From Salinicola endophyticus (GTDB lineage Bacteria > Pseudomonadota > Gammaproteobacteria > Pseudomonadales > Halomonadaceae), in contig NZ_PZJO01000002.1 in the NCBI RefSeq assembly GCF_003206575.1, positions 407,933 through 471,932 on the forward strand: DNA of 64,000 nt. Direction: 5' to 3'. Positions within the stretch are counted from its first letter, which is position 1, and each line of letters begins with the position of its first letter. The notes under the pieces were generated by a model. The model did not search any database. It was given only the letters and a program-made list of their open reading frames with translations, and was not told where the DNA came from. Shown here one piece after another: positions 55,232 through 63,932 of this stretch. The position numbers were made by a program, and so were the translations under genes.

Positions 55232-56606
55232 GGTGGAACCCCGGTTTGGCCGTCGAATGGGGTACCGGGTTGTCCGATAGATGCTTGATCGCGCGCTTCA
55301 TATCGTCGAGAAGCAGACGTGCCAGATCGCGACTCACCCCATGTCGGATCAAGATGCGCTGAACGACGGTTTCCTGACGATGCGAAGGCAGCGGATAAGA
55401 GGCTATCTGCCAACCGCGCATCCGCAAACGCTCCGACAGGTCATAGAGATTGAAGCCATGATCGGCATCGGTCAGCTTGTAAGCGACCGCCGGCAGTCCG
55501 CCATGGCCGTCGTAAACCATGTCGAAAGGCCCCAGCTTGGCGAGTGCCTTGCCCAACCACTGTGCCGTATCGGCGCAGGCTTGCTGAATCGCCGTATAAC
55601 CATCGCGTCCCAGGCGCAGGAAGTTATAGTACTGTGCGATGATTTCCCCACCGGGACGAGAGAAATTGAGCGCAAATGTCGGCATATTGCCGCCAAGGTA
55701 GTCGACGTAGAAAATCAGGTCTTCGGGCAGATCTTCTTTTGAGGCCCAGATGATCCAACCCACGCCGAGTGGGGCCAGTCCATATTTGTGGCCCGAGGCA
55801 TTGATGGAGCGCACCCGTTCGATCTGAAAATCCCATACAAGGTCACGCTGGATGAACGGCGCGATAAAACCGCCGGATGCCGCATCGACATGAATCGGAA
55901 TATCCAAACCCAGGTCGCGTTCGATGGCATCGAGCTCGCGCGCCAGGGCCTCGACGGGTTCGTAGACACCGGTGAACGTCACACCGAGCGTTGCCACAAC
56001 CCCTATCGTGTTCTCATCACAGTATTGTCTAAGATCCGCCGGCTGTAGACCCAGCGCATCGCCTTCAAGCGGGACCTCTCTGATCTCGACGTCGAAGTAC
56101 CGCGCGAACTTCTTCCAGCAAATTTGAACGGGGCCGGTCACGATATTGGGCTTGCTCGCGTCCTGCCCTGCGGCTTCACGCCGCTGGCGCCATTTCCATT
56201 TGAACGCAAGCCCACCCAGCATGGCCGCTTCACTGGATCCTGTGGTCGAACAACCTACCGTTTCCCAAGATTTCTGGGCGTGCCATAAATCGGCCAAAAT
56301 ATGGACGCAGCGATTCTCGATCTCCGCCGTCTGGGGATACTCGTCTTTGTCGATCATGTTTTTATCGACAGCATCCGACATCAACTGCTTGACCTCGTCC
56401 TCGACCCAGGTGGTACAGAAGGTCGCGAGGTTCTGACGGGCGTTGCCATCGAGCAGCAGCTCGTCTCTGACGAGAGAGTACGCAGCGTGGGGCTCGGTTC
56501 GGCCCTGCGGAATGCGAAATTTAGGCAGGCTTGCTTGCGATGTGTCGGTGGTATAAATATCGCCGATGATCGATTGGTCATCTGAGCCAAGATGATGAAT
56601 GGGCAT
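55224..56606 (-). CDS. gadB: Glutamate decarboxylase
   Basis: 460 residues, PLP group II decarboxylase: STTGSSEAAMLGGLAFKW, IHVDAASGGFIAPF, and the PLP lysine in NASGHKYGLAPLGVGW (K274). Converts glutamate to GABA with proton consumption. GAGG precedes the ATG. Overlaps the antiporter gene downstream, giving a decarboxylase-antiporter pair that resembles acid-resistance systems. Confidence 0.93.
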   Translation of the reverse strand: MPIHHLGSDDQSIIGDIYTTDTSQASLPKFRIPQGRTEPHAAYSLVRDELLLDGNARQNLATFCTTWVEDEVKQLMSDAVDKNMIDKDEYPQTAEIENRCVHILADLWHAQKSWETVGCSTTGSSEAAMLGGLAFKWKWRQRREAAGQDASKPNIVTGPVQICWKKFARYFDVEIREVPLEGDALGLQPADLRQYCDENTIGVVATLGVTFTGVYEPVEALARELDAIERDLGLDIPIHVDAASGGFIAPFIQRDLVWDFQIERVRSINASGHKYGLAPLGVGWIIWASKEDLPEDLIFYVDYLGGNMPTFALNFSRPGGEIIAQYYNFLRLGRDGYTAIQQACADTAQWLGKALAKLGPFDMVYDGHGGLPAVAYKLTDADHGFNLYDLSERLRMRGWQIASYPLPSHRQETVVQRILIRHGVSRDLARLLLDDMKRAIKHLSDNPVPHSTAKPGFHHG

Positions 56607-56851
56607 ACAGTTATCCTCGCGGTAGGTGAAAGATTCCCCTAAACGACCGCGTTCCGACGCCCCATCAGGCCCTTTATTGTTATCGATCTTAAGTTTCGTT
56701 AGCTAGAAAAGCCCGTATCCAGCCGGAGGACTCAAAGTCTACTTTGCCGTCAAACATCGCCCTGCGACGCTTAGTAAACTTAGCCGAGCTGCTGAAAATG
56801 CTCACTCCTTGGCGTGCACACGCGGTCAATGAGCATATTATCATTTATTGA

Positions 56852-56888
56852 CTAATAGCCGATCAATTAGTTTGCTAATTATAATTAG
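56852..56888. promoter_or_regulatory. AT-rich palindromes in the gadB-acuR intergenic region
   Basis: CTAATTATAATTAG (56875-56888) is a perfect 14-base palindrome; just before it CTAAT...ATTAG (56852-56870) repeats the arms. This looks like a tandem operator. Which gene it serves is unclear. Confidence 0.4.
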
Positions 56889-56992
56889 ATGCTGCACGCC
56901 CTTCTTGAAGGCCAAAGCCACGATCGTCACCTCTCGAAACGCTCACGCAGCGCAACTTCGGTCAGGCGCCAGATGGCGTCGGCTGCCGTGCA

Positions 56993-57021
56993 TTGATATT
57001 TCGAGACGACCGGTCTAAATT
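56993..57021 (+). promoter_or_regulatory. acuR promoter with embedded operator
   Basis: -35 TTGATA (56993-56998), 17-base spacer, -10 TAAATT (57016-57021). The spacer holds AGAC-GACCG-GTCT (57004-57016) with GACCGGTC as central palindrome, an apt repressor site. The predicted transcription start (~57028) is at the ATG, so the mRNA would be leaderless. Confidence 0.6.
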
Positions 57022-57028
57022 GGGCCGC

Positions 57029-57664
57029 ATGCAGACGCCAACGACCCCCAGCAAACGCCGCGGGCGACCACCAAAGGTTCCCCGCGCCAACCCGGACACT
57101 CGGGACGCCCTGATTCGGTGTGGTATCGAAGTGCTCACCGAGCAGGGATTCGTCTCGACCGGGATCGACGGCGTGCTGAAACGGGTCGGCGTGCCGAAGG
57201 GGTCGTTCTATCACTACTTCGACAGCAAGGAGGCGTTCGGTCACGCCGTGTTGTCGCGATATGCCGATTATTTCGCGCGCAAGCTCGACCGCTGGCTGCT
57301 CTCTTCCGAACTGCCGCCCCTCGAAAGACTCCGCCGGTTCACCCAGGATGCCCAAGAGGGCATGGCGCGCCACCACTATCGGCGCGGCTGCCTGGTGGGC
57401 AATCTGGGCCAGGAGGTCACGCTGCTACCCGCCGGATTCGATGAACGGCTGGAAGCCATTCTTCAGGACTGGCAGCGCCGGGTCGCCGACTGCCTACAGC
57501 TGGCCCAGGCGCAGGGTGAACTGGCCGCCGATACGGATTGCGACATCCTGGCCGCTTTCTTCTGGATCGGTTGGGAAGGTGCCGTACAGCGAGCCCGCCT
57601 GACACGCGAGCCGACGCCTCTGGTGCTCTTCAGCCAGGAATTCTTCGCTCGGTTATCCCGCTGA
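57029..57664 (+). CDS. acuR: TetR-family repressor, AcuR-like
   Basis: 211 residues. Residues ~20-75 form the TetR helix-turn-helix (ALIRCGIEVLTEQGFVSTGIDGVLKRVGVPKGSFYHYFDSKEAF). The C-terminal region (~115-205) with GCLVGNLGQEV matches AcuR-type ligand domains. AcuR represses acuI and releases on acrylate. Start is the ATG at 57029, with no ribosome site; the promoter fits a leaderless transcript. It lies just upstream of acuI on the same strand. Confidence 0.75.
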   Translation: MQTPTTPSKRRGRPPKVPRANPDTRDALIRCGIEVLTEQGFVSTGIDGVLKRVGVPKGSFYHYFDSKEAFGHAVLSRYADYFARKLDRWLLSSELPPLERLRRFTQDAQEGMARHHYRRGCLVGNLGQEVTLLPAGFDERLEAILQDWQRRVADCLQLAQAQGELAADTDCDILAAFFWIGWEGAVQRARLTREPTPLVLFSQEFFARLSR

Positions 57665-57681
57665 TATCGATCCGACGATCG

Positions 57682-57692
57682 CCCCCCCCCCC
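57682..57692. repeat. Run of 11 C between acuR and acuI
   Basis: Homopolymer of 11 cytosines, 35 bases before the acuI start. Slippage could vary its length and affect expression of acuI. Confidence 0.5.
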
Positions 57693-57727
57693 TCTCCGAC
57701 TCATCGTTCAATGCTCAGGAGGTTCAC

Positions 57728-58717
57728 GTGTTCAACGCCATTCTCGTACAGCAGGCCGAAGCCGATCAGCGGAGTCACGCCGCGCTGACGCAGCTCGACA
57801 CCGACTCACTTCCCCAGGGCGACGTCCTGGTTCGCGTCGAATGGAGCACGCTCAATTACAAGGATGCGCTGGCGATCACCGGTAAAGGGGCCGTCGTGCG
57901 CCGCTTCCCCATGGTGCCGGGCATCGATCTTGCCGGTGTCGTCGAGCAGAGTGAACATTCGGCATGGGCGCCGGGCGATCGCGTCCTGCTCAACGGCTGG
58001 GGCGTCGGCGAGGAGCACTGGGGCGGCCTGGCACAGCGCGCTCGGGTCAAAGGCGAGTGGCTTACCCGACTGCCCCCCTCTCTCAACACGCATCAGGCCA
58101 TGGCCATCGGCACCGCCGGCTATACCGCCATGTTGAGCGTGCTGGCGCTGGAGCGCCATGGCCTGACGCCGGACTGCGGCGAGGTACTGGTGACCGGCGC
58201 CAACGGGGGCGTCGGCAGCTACGCCATTGCCGCACTGGCGGCACGCGGCTACCGCGTTATTGCGGCCACCGGGCGCCCTCGAGAATCGGCCTTCCTGGAG
58301 CGCCTGGGCGCCGCCGAGATCATTGATCGCAGCGAACTGTCAGACCCCGGCAAGCCTCTGGCCAAGGCCCGGTGGTTTGCCGCCATCGACTCGGTGGGCA
58401 GCCACACGCTGGCCAACGTCTGCGCACACACCTGCCCGGATGGCCTGGTCGCCGCTTGCGGCCTCGCCCAGGGCATGGACTTCCCCACCACTGTGGCCCC
58501 CTTCATCCTGCGCGGCGTCAGCCTGCTCGGGATCAACAGCGTCACCCGCCCCGCTGAGGAGCGTCAGCAAGCCTGGGCCCGGCTGGCCGAGGACATCGAT
58601 CCCGCCCTGCTCGACGAGATCTCGCACGACATCCGCTTAGGCGACACGCTGGAGGCGGCCGAACGACTCCTGGCAGGGGAAATACGCGGCCGGCTCGTGG
58701 TAGACGTCAACGCCTGA
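57728..58717 (+). CDS. acuI: Acrylyl-CoA reductase (NADPH), AcuI family
   Basis: 329 residues, medium-chain dehydrogenase without the zinc ligands: STLNYKDALAITGKG, PGIDLAGVV, GWGVGEEHWGG, TGANGGVGSYAIAAL (NADPH). AcuI/YhdH reduces acryloyl-CoA to propionyl-CoA, detoxifying acrylate from DMSP breakdown. GTG start with AGGAGG six bases upstream. Probably co-transcribed with acuR. No DMSP lyase is visible nearby. Confidence 0.88.
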   Translation: MFNAILVQQAEADQRSHAALTQLDTDSLPQGDVLVRVEWSTLNYKDALAITGKGAVVRRFPMVPGIDLAGVVEQSEHSAWAPGDRVLLNGWGVGEEHWGGLAQRARVKGEWLTRLPPSLNTHQAMAIGTAGYTAMLSVLALERHGLTPDCGEVLVTGANGGVGSYAIAALAARGYRVIAATGRPRESAFLERLGAAEIIDRSELSDPGKPLAKARWFAAIDSVGSHTLANVCAHTCPDGLVAACGLAQGMDFPTTVAPFILRGVSLLGINSVTRPAEERQQAWARLAEDIDPALLDEISHDIRLGDTLEAAERLLAGEIRGRLVVDVNA

Positions 58718-58824
58718 TTACACACTGGTTGACGAGACGATGACGAGAAAGCGATCAGCCGAGTCACACCAGTCTGAATGCAACTGCATATAGGGCAGGC
58801 CCATGGATCCAGCGCTGCCCACTC

Positions 58825-59946
58825 TCAGTGGAGCAGCATCTTGCGATCCAGCATGTGCTCGGTTCGCATCCCGGGTGAGCCCAATAGCGGGCTCCGTCTC
58901 AGACATGCCATTACGTCCTCGGCACTCGGCTGGTACAGCGCTTTGTCAGCAATCCCGTGAGGCACGAACTTGTAAGACTTTTCGCTATTCAAGACCGCAA
59001 CAACAGGCACTCCCAAGGCACTCGCGATATGCATGGGCCCAGTGTCGGGTGTGATCAGCGTGATGACATGAGTCAGCGCCGCTGCAAAATCACGCAACGG
59101 CAGTAGCGGCAAGATCCGGCCCTGGGCGCCACAGGCCTTCGTCAACGCCGAGCGGTGCTGCTCCTCTTCAGGCCCCAACATGACGAGATAGCGCTCACGA
59201 CTCTCGTTAAGCGACTCGAGCAGGGAAAGCCAGAAATTCAGTGGAAGCCGCTTGTCCAGGTGGCCACCGACAAAAAGACCAACGACCCCACCGCGCGTGG
59301 CGCTCGGCAAGAGAGTTTCCACATGGGTGGCCTCGTCTTTCGTCACGAGCATCCAAGGCAGCCGCTGACATGTCAGACCCAGGGCCCGGGCAATGTTTCC
59401 TGATAAATCATAAGCATGCCGGGTGGTGTCATCCAGCAACCAGTCATAGGTATGCTGTAAACGCCCAGGCTGACCGAGCAGCCGGTTGGCACCACATAGC
59501 TGCAGGAAAAGCCAACTGGTGAGGGAACCTTCTCCTACCTGTATTGCCAGATCGTATCGATTGCGGCGAAGCGCCAGGATCAATCTAATCAGTGCCCAGA
59601 GGCGCCAGGAAAAACTACGGCTGTGCGCGTAATAGCGCTTTAAAGGCATATGTTTGAACAGCTGGCTCGTGGTATCCGTACCCAGATAATCGATGGCGAT
59701 ATCCGGCCGGGACGACGCAAAGGCCTCGATCAACCGAGCCCCGATCACCGCGTTGCCCAGGCGAAAATTCGGCCTGACCAGCAGTACACGATGTACGTTC
59801 TGCAATGTCTCCGGCGAGACGGCCTGCGATTCTCGCGAAAAACGTGCCAGCAGGCTGTATGCCATCGATTTGCAGCGCCGCTCCAGGCGCTTGCCCAAGC
59901 GTCGCATCCCATCGTGACGTCTAACCTGGGTGAGAACGGCACTCAT
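58825..59946 (-). CDS. GT9-family glycosyltransferase (heptosyltransferase-like)
   Basis: 373 residues. N-terminal VLLVRPNFRLGNAVIG, and C-terminal TPDTGPMHIASALGVPVVAV, the GT9 signature. Enzymes of this family add heptose or other sugars to the LPS core. The start at 59946 has GGAG upstream; the frame extends 15 codons further. It stands alone on the minus strand near an ArnT-like gene, so LPS core modification is plausible. Confidence 0.85.
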   Translation of the reverse strand: MSAVLTQVRRHDGMRRLGKRLERRCKSMAYSLLARFSRESQAVSPETLQNVHRVLLVRPNFRLGNAVIGARLIEAFASSRPDIAIDYLGTDTTSQLFKHMPLKRYYAHSRSFSWRLWALIRLILALRRNRYDLAIQVGEGSLTSWLFLQLCGANRLLGQPGRLQHTYDWLLDDTTRHAYDLSGNIARALGLTCQRLPWMLVTKDEATHVETLLPSATRGGVVGLFVGGHLDKRLPLNFWLSLLESLNESRERYLVMLGPEEEQHRSALTKACGAQGRILPLLPLRDFAAALTHVITLITPDTGPMHIASALGVPVVAVLNSEKSYKFVPHGIADKALYQPSAEDVMACLRRSPLLGSPGMRTEHMLDRKMLLH

Positions 59947-60280
59947 ATCGAACTCCAGAGAGAGGTAAACGCCGCCTACCACCGCAGCCAAAGCTTAACG
60001 CAGCATTGTCGAAGCAGCATCAGAACGAAAGCGTGACCGTCGTTTCTACCGCAGAGCCCACGAGATGCCGTACCGTATCGGTGCTCGGCATCAATTCTCT
60101 TGCTGACACTCTCGAAAATCCAACGGCAGGCGTGTGCAGGGCTCTGTTAGCTCTCTATGTCGTTCTTTTTGTATCGTTCTTCTCTGTGTCGCTTTTCTCT
60201 GAATAGCTCTCATCCGTTCAGCTATATACGCCTCGCCTGTGAGTTCTCTTTTACGGAGCGATCCACTTGGAATTTCGTTT
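59947..60280. other. Intergenic region with one hairpin
   Basis: No gene supported; a 66-codon plus-strand frame starts with TTG and has no support. It includes the hairpin GATGCCG...CGGCATC at 60064-60092 with an inner ACCG/CGGT stem, role unknown. Confidence 0.4.
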
Positions 60281-60955
60281 TCACGCAGGTGCTGGGCCCA
60301 GGCAATAGCCTACGCCGCGGACCGTGAGGATGGCATCTCGGTGGGTCATTTTTCGAAGCGCGTGAATGAATACCTGTATCGTGTTCGACTTGGCACAAAA
60401 GCCGGCACCATACAATATCTGTTCCAGCTGAGCTTTCGTGAACACGCGATAAGGTTGAGAGGCCAGTGCCTTCAGAATCAATAGTTCCTTGGCGGAGGGA
60501 TGGATCGGATGCTCCTGCCACCTCACTTCCATCGTTGTCATGTCTATCCTCAAGCCGCAGGCAGAGATGACTCGACCCGGAGGTTTGTCGGAACGTCTAC
60601 ATTTGCAGCGCACCCGAGCAAGGACTTCCCTGGCATCGGTATCAGCCGTCAGGAAATCGTCCGCACCCGCGTCCAGAAACCGGGCCGCGTGTAATGAACT
60701 CATGGCATCGACAATGACGAGAATGGGGAGTTCTAGAAACTCTCGAAGATAACTCAGCGTCTTCAGGCTATCGCTGATATCAGCACCGCCGACCACAAGG
60801 ATCAGGGCGTTGACATCGCCCGCTTCCACCGCCGGCATCGCCTGCTCGACGCGATGAAACAGCGTGACTCGTTGACAAAGCCGTGCCAGGCAGCGGCGCC
60901 ACAGTTCAAGAGAGAGGGCACCTTCTCCATGAATCAAAAGATGCAATTCGATCAC
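60281..60955 (-). CDS. OmpR-type orphan response regulator with degenerate receiver
   Basis: 224 residues. Residues ~1-118 fold like a receiver (LILVVGGAD, LPILVIVDAMSS, GADDFLTAD), but the phosphoacceptor aspartate after strand 3 and the conserved lysine (usually LTKPF) are missing. Residues ~130-222 form an OmpR winged helix (HPSAKELLILKALASQPYRVFTKAQLEQIL...HALRKM...VRGVGYCL). No histidine kinase is adjacent. Start is GTG. Divergent from the ArnT-like gene, which it might control. Confidence 0.75.
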   Translation of the reverse strand: MIELHLLIHGEGALSLELWRRCLARLCQRVTLFHRVEQAMPAVEAGDVNALILVVGGADISDSLKTLSYLREFLELPILVIVDAMSSLHAARFLDAGADDFLTADTDAREVLARVRCKCRRSDKPPGRVISACGLRIDMTTMEVRWQEHPIHPSAKELLILKALASQPYRVFTKAQLEQILYGAGFCAKSNTIQVFIHALRKMTHRDAILTVRGVGYCLGPAPA

Positions 60956-61195
60956 CCCGAAACCACGGATTGTTATGATTAAATATCAGCAAAACATCTA
61001 GATGACTAACCACAATGAAGCGACAGCCAGTTACTTCATCGAGATCATTATATTAAAAAATATCTTATTTTGAGTTCAACGACATCCCCACCACCTGTTA
61101 TTAAAAATCATTCCCATATCTGGCGCCCGGCAGCTAGTCTTCTCCGCACATAATGTTTTCCTAAGACTGTCTGGGCAAGCTGACGGCAAAATCCA
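60956..61195. other. AT-rich divergent intergenic region
   Basis: Separates the orphan regulator from the ArnT-like gene; presumably holds both promoters. No confident elements were identified. Confidence 0.4.
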
Positions 61196-62863
61196 ATGAG
61201 CGGCCTGCTTCACATGCATAGATTCCCTCTGCCTCGCTGGCTCATGGCTCCTCCCCGCGGAGACATGCTAGTCATCGCTCTCCTGTGGCTGTTGACGGTC
61301 ACCAGCGCCCTCTCCCGCTCTTTCCTTCCCATCGATGAAACGCGCTACGTATCCGTCGCGTGGGAGATGTGGCACACCCACTCATTCTGGGTGCCGCACA
61401 TGAATGGCGAAACTTACGCCGACAAGCCTCCGCTGCTGTTTTGGCTGATACATGCGGGTTGGGCCATTTTCGGCGTCACCGAGTGGTGGCCAAAGCTCAT
61501 CGGACCACTGGCATCGCTGCTCGCATTGGGGCAGCTCTACCGCATCGCGAGGCAACTGGGGTACGCACAGACATCGGCGAGTCTGGCACCACTCGCACTC
61601 ATGGCGATGCTGATGTGGAATCTCTACAGCGGCGCGCTGATGTTCGACATTCTGCTGACCGCCTGCTTACTGGGAGCCCTCAGCCCACTCGTCTCCGATC
61701 ACTTCACCTTGCGCAAGGCACTGGTCAGTGGGATATGGCTGGGGCTGGCCCTGCTGGCCAAGGGGCCGGCGGTATTCGTCACGCTGCTGCCGATCGTGGC
61801 CAGCATACCCTGGTGGCGCTCGGCACCGCTCGGCGGAGCCGGCTGGCGCCGGCTAGCGCTCTCCCTGCTCATTGGCAGCGCCCTGCTCGCAAGCTGGGCG
61901 CTCTCCGCCGCCTGGCTGGGCGGCAGGGATTACGCCCAGGATCTGCTATGGGGTCAGAGCGTCAATCGACTACAGAACTCCATGGCTCATGCCCGCCCTT
62001 TCTGGTGGTACTTCCCGCTGTTGCCGCTGCTGACATTTCCGTGGCTGCTGTGGCGCCCCGCTTGGCCCTTGCGCCCACGTCAATCACGCCAGCGACTCTT
62101 CTGGATATGGATGATCACCCCCTTCGCCATTTTCTGCTTCATCAGTGGCAAACAGATTCATTACCTCATGCCTATGCTCCCGGCTTTGGCACTGCTCATC
62201 ATGGATCGACTGGCCAGCAGCCCGACAGCGCCCAATACTGTCGTCCGAACGCGCCTCCCCTCGCTCGCCATCGCCGTTCTGGGCATCGTTGGCTGCGGCT
62301 TGAGTCTATTCGGCAAGGGGGCCGTGGGTCCGGATAACCTGTCGACAACGGGCGCCGTCGCACTCGTCCTACTGGCAGTGGGGATATGGCGACAGCGCTG
62401 GCCAGATGGCGCTTCTGCCGCACGCGGGCTCGCCGTGGGTACCGCTATCGCGATCTTTGTGGCGACCCAGTGGATGATGGGGCCATTCTGGAGTCGGTAT
62501 GACGTGAGGGCCCCAGGCGAGCTGCTGGGAACACTGGAGTCGAGGCAACTGCCGGTGGCTTACAATGGTGGCGGCTACCAGGCGACGTTCCAGTTCGCGG
62601 GGCGGCTGACTCGCCCCCTGATGACCCTGGACAATGCCGCCGAGGCTCTGTGCCGATACCGTCTCGCCTATCCCGACGGTTGGCTGGTCACGCGCCATCG
62701 GGATATCGATCAACTCACCGTAGACGAGGGTGCCGTTCATCACTTCGACTATCGAAGCGGGCAGTTGGACATCCTTCCCATCAGCGCCATACGGCCCGAG
62801 GCATTCGATCCAGACTGCGTCGCCCCCGCTGACAGAGCAGAAAAGAAACATCCCATGGATTGA
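61196..62863 (+). CDS. ArnT-like membrane glycosyltransferase (GT83)
   Basis: 555 residues, about 12-13 TM helices. The first periplasmic loop FLPIDETRYVSVAWEMW...NGETYADKPPLLFWL carries the catalytic DE of the ArnT/PMT family. ArnT transfers an aminoarabinose or other sugar from undecaprenyl phosphate to lipid A. This protein could glycosylate lipid A, another lipid or a protein; the specific donor is unknown. Upstream regulator gene and the nearby GT9 gene fit an LPS modification role. Confidence 0.82.
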   Translation: MSGLLHMHRFPLPRWLMAPPRGDMLVIALLWLLTVTSALSRSFLPIDETRYVSVAWEMWHTHSFWVPHMNGETYADKPPLLFWLIHAGWAIFGVTEWWPKLIGPLASLLALGQLYRIARQLGYAQTSASLAPLALMAMLMWNLYSGALMFDILLTACLLGALSPLVSDHFTLRKALVSGIWLGLALLAKGPAVFVTLLPIVASIPWWRSAPLGGAGWRRLALSLLIGSALLASWALSAAWLGGRDYAQDLLWGQSVNRLQNSMAHARPFWWYFPLLPLLTFPWLLWRPAWPLRPRQSRQRLFWIWMITPFAIFCFISGKQIHYLMPMLPALALLIMDRLASSPTAPNTVVRTRLPSLAIAVLGIVGCGLSLFGKGAVGPDNLSTTGAVALVLLAVGIWRQRWPDGASAARGLAVGTAIAIFVATQWMMGPFWSRYDVRAPGELLGTLESRQLPVAYNGGGYQATFQFAGRLTRPLMTLDNAAEALCRYRLAYPDGWLVTRHRDIDQLTVDEGAVHHFDYRSGQLDILPISAIRPEAFDPDCVAPADRAEKKHPMD

Positions 62864-62971
62864 TGAGCGAGCGTGCGGCGCCTTCGGCGAGGGCTGGTGT
62901 CGAAACCTTCGCCGATTCCGCGGGGCAATGCGGCGAAGAAGAACAACATGATCGACTCACCGGATAACAAG

Positions 62972-62994
62972 ACGCGCCTTATCTCAGGGCGCGT
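62972..62994 (+). terminator. Hairpin after the ArnT-like gene
   Basis: Stem ACGCGCC / GGCGCGT, loop of nine, ~110 bases after the stop. Only a weak T-rich flank, so termination is uncertain. Confidence 0.4.
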
Positions 62995-63140
62995 ATCTAC
63001 TTACTTCACTAGACATCATCCATCGATAACCTTCACGAGATTTCGCTTTTTTCGGCAGTAGCGATCAGTTTGTCATAAGTCTTGTGACTCACACTGAAAT
63101 GGCTCCCTAAAAAAGGGATGCCACCCACAGTGAGGACATC

Positions 63141-63932
63141 ATGACTACACCATCACTATCCGCTGAACGTCGACCAAGCTGGACGAACAAGGTACCAGAA
63201 GTCACGCTGGTCTTCTGGCTCATCAAGATGATGTCGACGACCGTAGGAGAAACGGGCGCCGATTTTCTCAACTTCAATCTCGGCTTCGGGTTGACTGCCA
63301 CCTCGATATTGACCGGGATACTGCTGGCCTTGTTCCTGGCAGCCCAGCTCAAGGCCAAACGTTATATCCCCTGGCTTTACTGGAGCAACGTGCTCTTGGT
63401 CAGCGTGTTCGGCACCTTGGTGACCGATAATCTGACTGATCAGCTACATGTTCCTCTGATAGATTCGACACTGGTCTTTTCGACACTACTAATCGCTGTC
63501 TTCATCGTCTGGAAACGAACCGAAAGAACGCTCTCCATACATTCGATCACGACCTTGCGGCGCGAACTGTTCTACTGGACTGCCATTCTCGTCACTTTCG
63601 CACTGGGCACCGCAGCCGGCGACCTGGTTGCCGAAGATTTTGGCCTCGGTTACCTGCATGCGCTGCTCCTGTTTGGCTCATTGATCGCGCTCACCGCGTT
63701 TTCCTGGATCTTCCTGAAGGCCAACGCCATTGTCGCTTTCTGGATCGCCTATATCTTGACCCGCCCGCTGGGTGCCTCTCTGGGCGACCTCCTGACGCAG
63801 CCTGGCACCAACGGTGGGCTTGGCCTGGGTAGCACGGGGACCAATGTCCTCTTCATGTGCACCATCATCGCCCTGGTCGGCTATCTTTCTCGACGGGAAA
63901 GGCGCGCAAGAGCGCTGGAAACGGCATCATGA
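63141..63932 (+). CDS. COG4705-type multi-pass membrane protein
   Basis: 263 residues, seven to eight TM helices. KVPEVTLVFWLIKMMSTTVGETGAD near the N-terminus and an echo of it, ILTRPLGASLGDLL, in the C-terminal half suggest an internal duplication. The family has no assigned function. GAGG precedes the ATG. No close partner; the window ends shortly after. Confidence 0.7.
   Translation: MTTPSLSAERRPSWTNKVPEVTLVFWLIKMMSTTVGETGADFLNFNLGFGLTATSILTGILLALFLAAQLKAKRYIPWLYWSNVLLVSVFGTLVTDNLTDQLHVPLIDSTLVFSTLLIAVFIVWKRTERTLSIHSITTLRRELFYWTAILVTFALGTAAGDLVAEDFGLGYLHALLLFGSLIALTAFSWIFLKANAIVAFWIAYILTRPLGASLGDLLTQPGTNGGLGLGSTGTNVLFMCTIIALVGYLSRRERRARALETAS

Larger units (their letters stand above)
56607..57028. 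other. Intergenic region between gadB and acuR
   Basis: About 420 bases between divergent genes. Contains the two AT-rich palindromes (56852-56888) and the acuR promoter. No gene supported. Confidence 0.5.

Noticed and set aside
60006..60206. 66-codon frame with one hydrophobic segment
   Set aside because: TTG start without ribosome site; no supporting context.
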